Assembly (NCBI GenBank): GCA_035517115.1
Contig: DATIZL010000023.1
Coordinates: 1-34,662 of the forward strand
Length of the DNA: 34,662 nt
Direction: 5' to 3'
Origin: Hyphomicrobium_A sp035517115
GTDB lineage: Bacteria > Pseudomonadota > Alphaproteobacteria > Rhizobiales > Hyphomicrobiaceae
Below the pieces are notes generated by a model that saw nothing but the letters and a program-made list of their open reading frames with translations, did no database searches and was not told the DNA's origin. Of the stretch, positions 32,109 through 34,662 are shown in pieces (position 1 is the first letter of the stretch; each line of letters starts with the position of its first letter). Made by a program: the position numbers and the translations under genes.

Positions 32109-33698
32109 ATGTTTCAAACGTTGTCGGACCGCCTTTCAGGCGTCCTCGACAAGCTGACGCGGCGCGGCGCGCTCACAGAGAGCGACGTCGGCGAGGCCAT
32201 GCGCGAGGTACGGCGCGCGCTCATCGAGGCCGATGTCGCGCTCGATGTCGTCAAGGACTTCACCGAGAAGGTCAAGGCGAAGGCCGTCGGCCAGGAGGTG
32301 CTGCGCTCCATCACGCCGGGGCAGATGGTCGTCAAGATCGTCCACGACGAGCTCGTCACCATGCTCGGCTCCGATGCGGCTCCGATCGATCTTGGGGCCG
32401 CACCACCGGTCGCGATCATGCTGGTCGGCTTGCAAGGCTCCGGCAAGACGACGACCACGGCCAAGATCGCCAAGCGCCTCACCGACCGCGACAAGAAGAA
32501 AGTGCTGATGGCCTCGCTCGACACGCGCAGGCCCGCAGCGCAGGAGCAGCTACGCGTGCTCGGCGAGCAGACGCAAGTCGCCACGCTACCCATTATCTCA
32601 GGGCAGACGCCGCAGCAGATCGCGCGCCGTGCGCTCGATGCCGCGCGCTTCGGCGGCTACGACGTGGTCCTGCTCGACACGGCGGGCCGCACCCATATCG
32701 ACGACGCGCTCATGCAAGAGACGGCGGAGATCCGCGACATCGCGCATCCGCACGAGACGCTGCTCGTCGCCGACAGCCTCACCGGCCAGGACGCCGTCAA
32801 CGTCGCCAAGTCGTTCGACACCCGCGTCGGCATCTCCGGCATCGTCTTGACGCGCGCCGACGGTGATGCCCGCGGCGGTGCCGCACTCTCCATGCGCGCG
32901 GAAACCGGCAAGCCGATCAAGCTCGTGGGTGTCGGCGAGAAGTGGGACGCGCTCGAGGATTTCCACCCCTCGCGCATCGCCTCCCGCATTCTCGGCATGG
33001 GCGACGTGGTCTCCCTCGTCGAGAAGGCCGCGCAGACGATCGACGTCGAGAAGGCGCAGAAGATCGCCACCAAAATGAAGCAGGGCGTCTTCGACCTCGA
33101 CGACATGGCCGAGCAATTGAAGCAGATGCAGCGGATCGGCGGCATGTCGGGCGTGCTCGGCATGATGCCGGGCGTAGCCAAGATCAAGTCGCAGATCGCG
33201 GAAGCTCACCTCGACGACAAGATCCTCAAGCGCCAGCACGCGATCATCACCTCGATGACGCCCTACGAGCGGCGCAATCCCAAGGTGCTCGACGCGCGCC
33301 GCAAGCGCCGCATCGCGGCCGGTTCTGGCACCAAGGTCGAAGAGGTCAACCGCCTGGTGAAAATGCACCGGCAGATGGCCGACATGATGAAGACGCTCGG
33401 CCGCAACAAGGGCATGCTCAATCGCCTGGTCGGAGGCGGCCGCGGCGCCGCGCCGAGCGAGGCCGAGATGGCTGCCATGCAGGAGGAGCTCAAAAAGCTC
33501 GACCCCGAGGCGCTCGAGCAGCTCGCGCCCGACCTCAAGGAGGCACTCGAGCAAGGAGCGTCCAAAGCCGGATCGCCCAGGGGCCTGCCCGGTCTCGGAA
33601 GCGGTCCTATGCCAAAGCTTCCCGGCCTCGGCGGCGGCCTGCCCGGGCTCGGCGGCGGCTTACCCAAATTCCCCGGCTTGCCCGGAAAGAAAAAGTAG
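32109..33698 (+). CDS. ffh: Signal recognition particle protein Ffh
   Basis: Ffh (SRP54) binds 4.5S RNA and signal sequences and docks with FtsY. The 529-residue protein has the N domain, then the GTPase: G1 GLQGSGKTTTTAKIA, DTRRPAAQEQL, G3 DTAGRTHID, G4-like TRADGDARGGA and GVGEKWDALEDF. A methionine-rich M domain follows (QMQRIGGMSGVLGMMPG). The C-terminus ends in a Gly-Leu-Pro repeat tail (GLPGLGSGPMPKLPGLGGG and on to GKKK), which is common in alphaproteobacteria. ATG 32109 has AGGA three bases upstream. rpsP follows after 32 bases. Confidence 0.98.
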   Translation: MFQTLSDRLSGVLDKLTRRGALTESDVGEAMREVRRALIEADVALDVVKDFTEKVKAKAVGQEVLRSITPGQMVVKIVHDELVTMLGSDAAPIDLGAAPPVAIMLVGLQGSGKTTTTAKIAKRLTDRDKKKVLMASLDTRRPAAQEQLRVLGEQTQVATLPIISGQTPQQIARRALDAARFGGYDVVLLDTAGRTHIDDALMQETAEIRDIAHPHETLLVADSLTGQDAVNVAKSFDTRVGISGIVLTRADGDARGGAALSMRAETGKPIKLVGVGEKWDALEDFHPSRIASRILGMGDVVSLVEKAAQTIDVEKAQKIATKMKQGVFDLDDMAEQLKQMQRIGGMSGVLGMMPGVAKIKSQIAEAHLDDKILKRQHAIITSMTPYERRNPKVLDARRKRRIAAGSGTKVEEVNRLVKMHRQMADMMKTLGRNKGMLNRLVGGGRGAAPSEAEMAAMQEELKKLDPEALEQLAPDLKEALEQGASKAGSPRGLPGLGSGPMPKLPGLGGGLPGLGGGLPKFPGLPGKKK

Positions 33699-33730
33699 CA
33701 GCATCAACCAGCGATGAAGGAAGACCTCAG

Positions 33731-34111
33731 ATGTCCGTAAAAATCCGGCTCTCGCGCGGCGGAGCCAAGAAGCGCCCCTATTACTACGTCGTCGCGGCCC
33801 ACACCGCCTCGCCTCGGGATGGCCGCTATATCGAGCAGATCGGCACCTTCGATCCCATGCTCAAGAAGGACGATCAAAACCGCGTCAAGCTCAACCTCGA
33901 CCGCTGCAAGTACTGGCTCTCGGTCGGTGCGCAGCCCACCGACCGCGTGGCGCGCCTGCTCGACGGTGCCGGCCTCATGAAGCGCACCGCCTCCAACAAC
34001 CCTGAGAAGGCAAAGCCGAAGAAGAAGCGCATGGAGCGCGAGGCTGCCGCGGCAGAGAAGGCGGCCAAGGCTGCCGAGGCGCCCGCCGCCCCGGCTGAGC
34101 CCGCGGCGTAG
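33731..34111 (+). CDS. rpsP: Small ribosomal subunit protein bS16
   Basis: bS16 is a 30S assembly protein. The 126-residue sequence starts MSVKIRLSRGGAKKRPYYYV and has the family DGRYIEQIGTFDP and KYWLSVGAQPTDRVARLL segments. A Lys/Glu/Ala-rich tail of about 40 residues, typical of Hyphomicrobiales, follows. ATG 33731 has a GGAAG site upstream. The usual continuation rimM-trmD-rplS is absent in the next 550 bases, where an IS1595-type element begins. Confidence 0.98.
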   Translation: MSVKIRLSRGGAKKRPYYYVVAAHTASPRDGRYIEQIGTFDPMLKKDDQNRVKLNLDRCKYWLSVGAQPTDRVARLLDGAGLMKRTASNNPEKAKPKKKRMEREAAAAEKAAKAAEAPAAPAEPAA

Positions 34112-34195
34112 TGCGGCAGCCGCTCCCTGCAACCTCCCCGCTTCCAATAAGCATTATTCAACCGAAGGCTGCTTAAGCTCCCGGCGATTGTGCAC

Positions 34196-34234
34196 TTGAC
34201 AAACACAATCCTTGACTCTATGTTTTGAGTCAAG
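34196..34234 (+). promoter_or_regulatory. Transposase promoter with dyad around the -10 box
   Basis: A consensus TTGACA (34196-34201), 17-base spacer and TATGTT (34219-34224) sit just before the transposase gene. Perfect eight-base arms CTTGACTC (34211-34218) and GAGTCAAG (34227-34234) flank the -10 box exactly. The right arm runs into the AAGGAG ribosome site. Transcription would start near 34231, so this dyad would act mainly as DNA, for example as an operator. Confidence 0.65.
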
Positions 34235-34247
34235 GAGATAGCAACCC

Positions 34248-34662
34248 ATGAGCATTCTGAACGAGCCCCATTTCCACGATGAGGAAGCGGCAATAGCGAG
34301 GCTGGAAAGCATCGTTTGGCCGGATGGCCCGGTATGCCCGCACTGCAGCCATAAGGGCGAGACCTACGTTCTCAAGGGGGTCCGCACCAAGCCCAGCAAG
34401 AAGCACCCGCACGGTATCGTTCGCCACGGCCTGCGGACCTGCATGGAGTGCCGAAAGCAGTTCACCGTCAAGGTTGGGACCTTATTCGAGGACAGCTCGA
34501 TCCCGGTCCACAAGTGGTGGCAGGCCGTCCACCTGCTGGCGTCGAGCAAAAAGGGCATCAGCAGCCACCAGCTCCACCGAACGCTTCAGGTGACTTACCG
34601 AACGGCGTGGTTCATGTCGCATCGCATTCGTGAAGCGATGCGCTCCGGTGATCTGGCCCCGC
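34248..34662 (+). CDS. IS1595-type transposase (5' part, cut by window end)
   Basis: About 138 residues are visible without a stop. The N-terminal zinc-ribbon has two Cys pairs, CPHC and CMEC, followed by RKQFTVKVGTLFEDSSIP and HKWWQAVHLLASSKKGISSH, then TYRTAWFMSHRIREAMRSG. These are the signatures of IS1595 (ISXO2-like) transposases of the DDE type; the catalytic domain lies beyond the window. ATG 34248 has an AAGGAGA site upstream. The gene begins 136 bases after rpsP. Confidence 0.92.
   Translation, partial: MSILNEPHFHDEEAAIARLESIVWPDGPVCPHCSHKGETYVLKGVRTKPSKKHPHGIVRHGLRTCMECRKQFTVKVGTLFEDSSIPVHKWWQAVHLLASSKKGISSHQLHRTLQVTYRTAWFMSHRIREAMRSGDLAP

Larger units (their letters stand above)
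34148..34662 (+). mobile_element. IS1595-family insertion sequence (left part)
   Basis: The transposase and its own promoter mark an insertion sequence entering here. The left terminal repeat was not identified with confidence; a GGCTG at 34167-34171 is a possible outer end. The start given is only the approximate limit. The right end, terminal repeats and target duplication are outside or unresolved. Confidence 0.6.

Noticed and set aside
32598..33554. Long minus-strand frame antisense to ffh
   Set aside because: Leu/His/Asp-rich shadow of the ffh coding sequence with no recognisable domain.

Overview
The window is a GC-rich stretch of alphaproteobacterial chromosome with the gene content and order of the order Hyphomicrobiales (Rhizobiales). 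The evidence is the dapF-mtaB-ftsY-septation protein A run, leuB next to asd, dapB next to gpmA, a VtlR/LsrB-type LysR regulator near trxB, nth beside a DUF2244 gene, ffh-rpsP, and a polyhydroxyalkanoate phasin. A Hyphomicrobium-like relative is plausible, but the genus cannot be fixed from sequence alone. Nearly all of it is vertically inherited core genome. The only clear mobile element is an IS1595-type transposase cut by the right edge. No tRNA, rRNA or CRISPR array was seen, and no gene-free stretch exceeds 300 bases.

Layout. 1-2622: the last codons of hisA, then hisF, then a convergent PAS-GGDEF-EAL cyclic-di-GMP gene. 2869-5030: nth divergent from a DUF2244 membrane protein, then a tandem duplication of a small secreted-protein gene whose first copy is frameshifted. 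5074-9971 (minus strand): a run reading leuC, methyltransferase, Zincin_1 metalloprotein, secreted HExxH protein, hypothetical, leuD, glyoxalase. The two isopropylmalate isomerase subunits are thus separated by four genes. 10148-13121: a cysteine-free VtlR/LsrB-like LysR regulator, a divergent exported beta-propeller protein, and trxB. 13320-19466 (plus strand): a membrane protein, a KgtP-like MFS transporter, typA, a small exported PepSY-like protein, and a stand-alone Pif1/RecD-like helicase. 19549-20225: a phasin gene with a paired TGC-N3-GCA operator-like site and a strong terminator. 20310-24878 (plus): GNAT, dapB, gpmA, leuB, asd. 24902-30360 (minus): a MarR regulator, then dapF-mtaB-ftsY and two tandem septation protein A paralogues. 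30418-34111 (plus): an exported PQQ-type sugar dehydrogenase, a small Cys-rich protein, ffh and rpsP. 34248-end: the IS1595-type transposase, where rimM-trmD-rplS would be expected.

Functional themes. Leucine synthesis (leuC, leuD, leuB) and aspartate-family synthesis (asd, dapB, dapF) are both represented, in scattered pieces. The two halves of co-translational targeting, ffh (SRP) and ftsY (SRP receptor), sit about 4 kb apart in opposite orientation. The observations most worth a second look are the duplicated and frameshifted secreted-protein locus, the 26-bp perfect palindrome at 6554-6579, the PhaR-like paired site before the phasin gene, the IS1595 promoter whose -10 box is flanked by a perfect inverted repeat, the tandem septation protein A paralogues, and the two unrelated HExxH proteins lying between leuC and leuD. 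I did not find a convincing wholly new multi-gene system.
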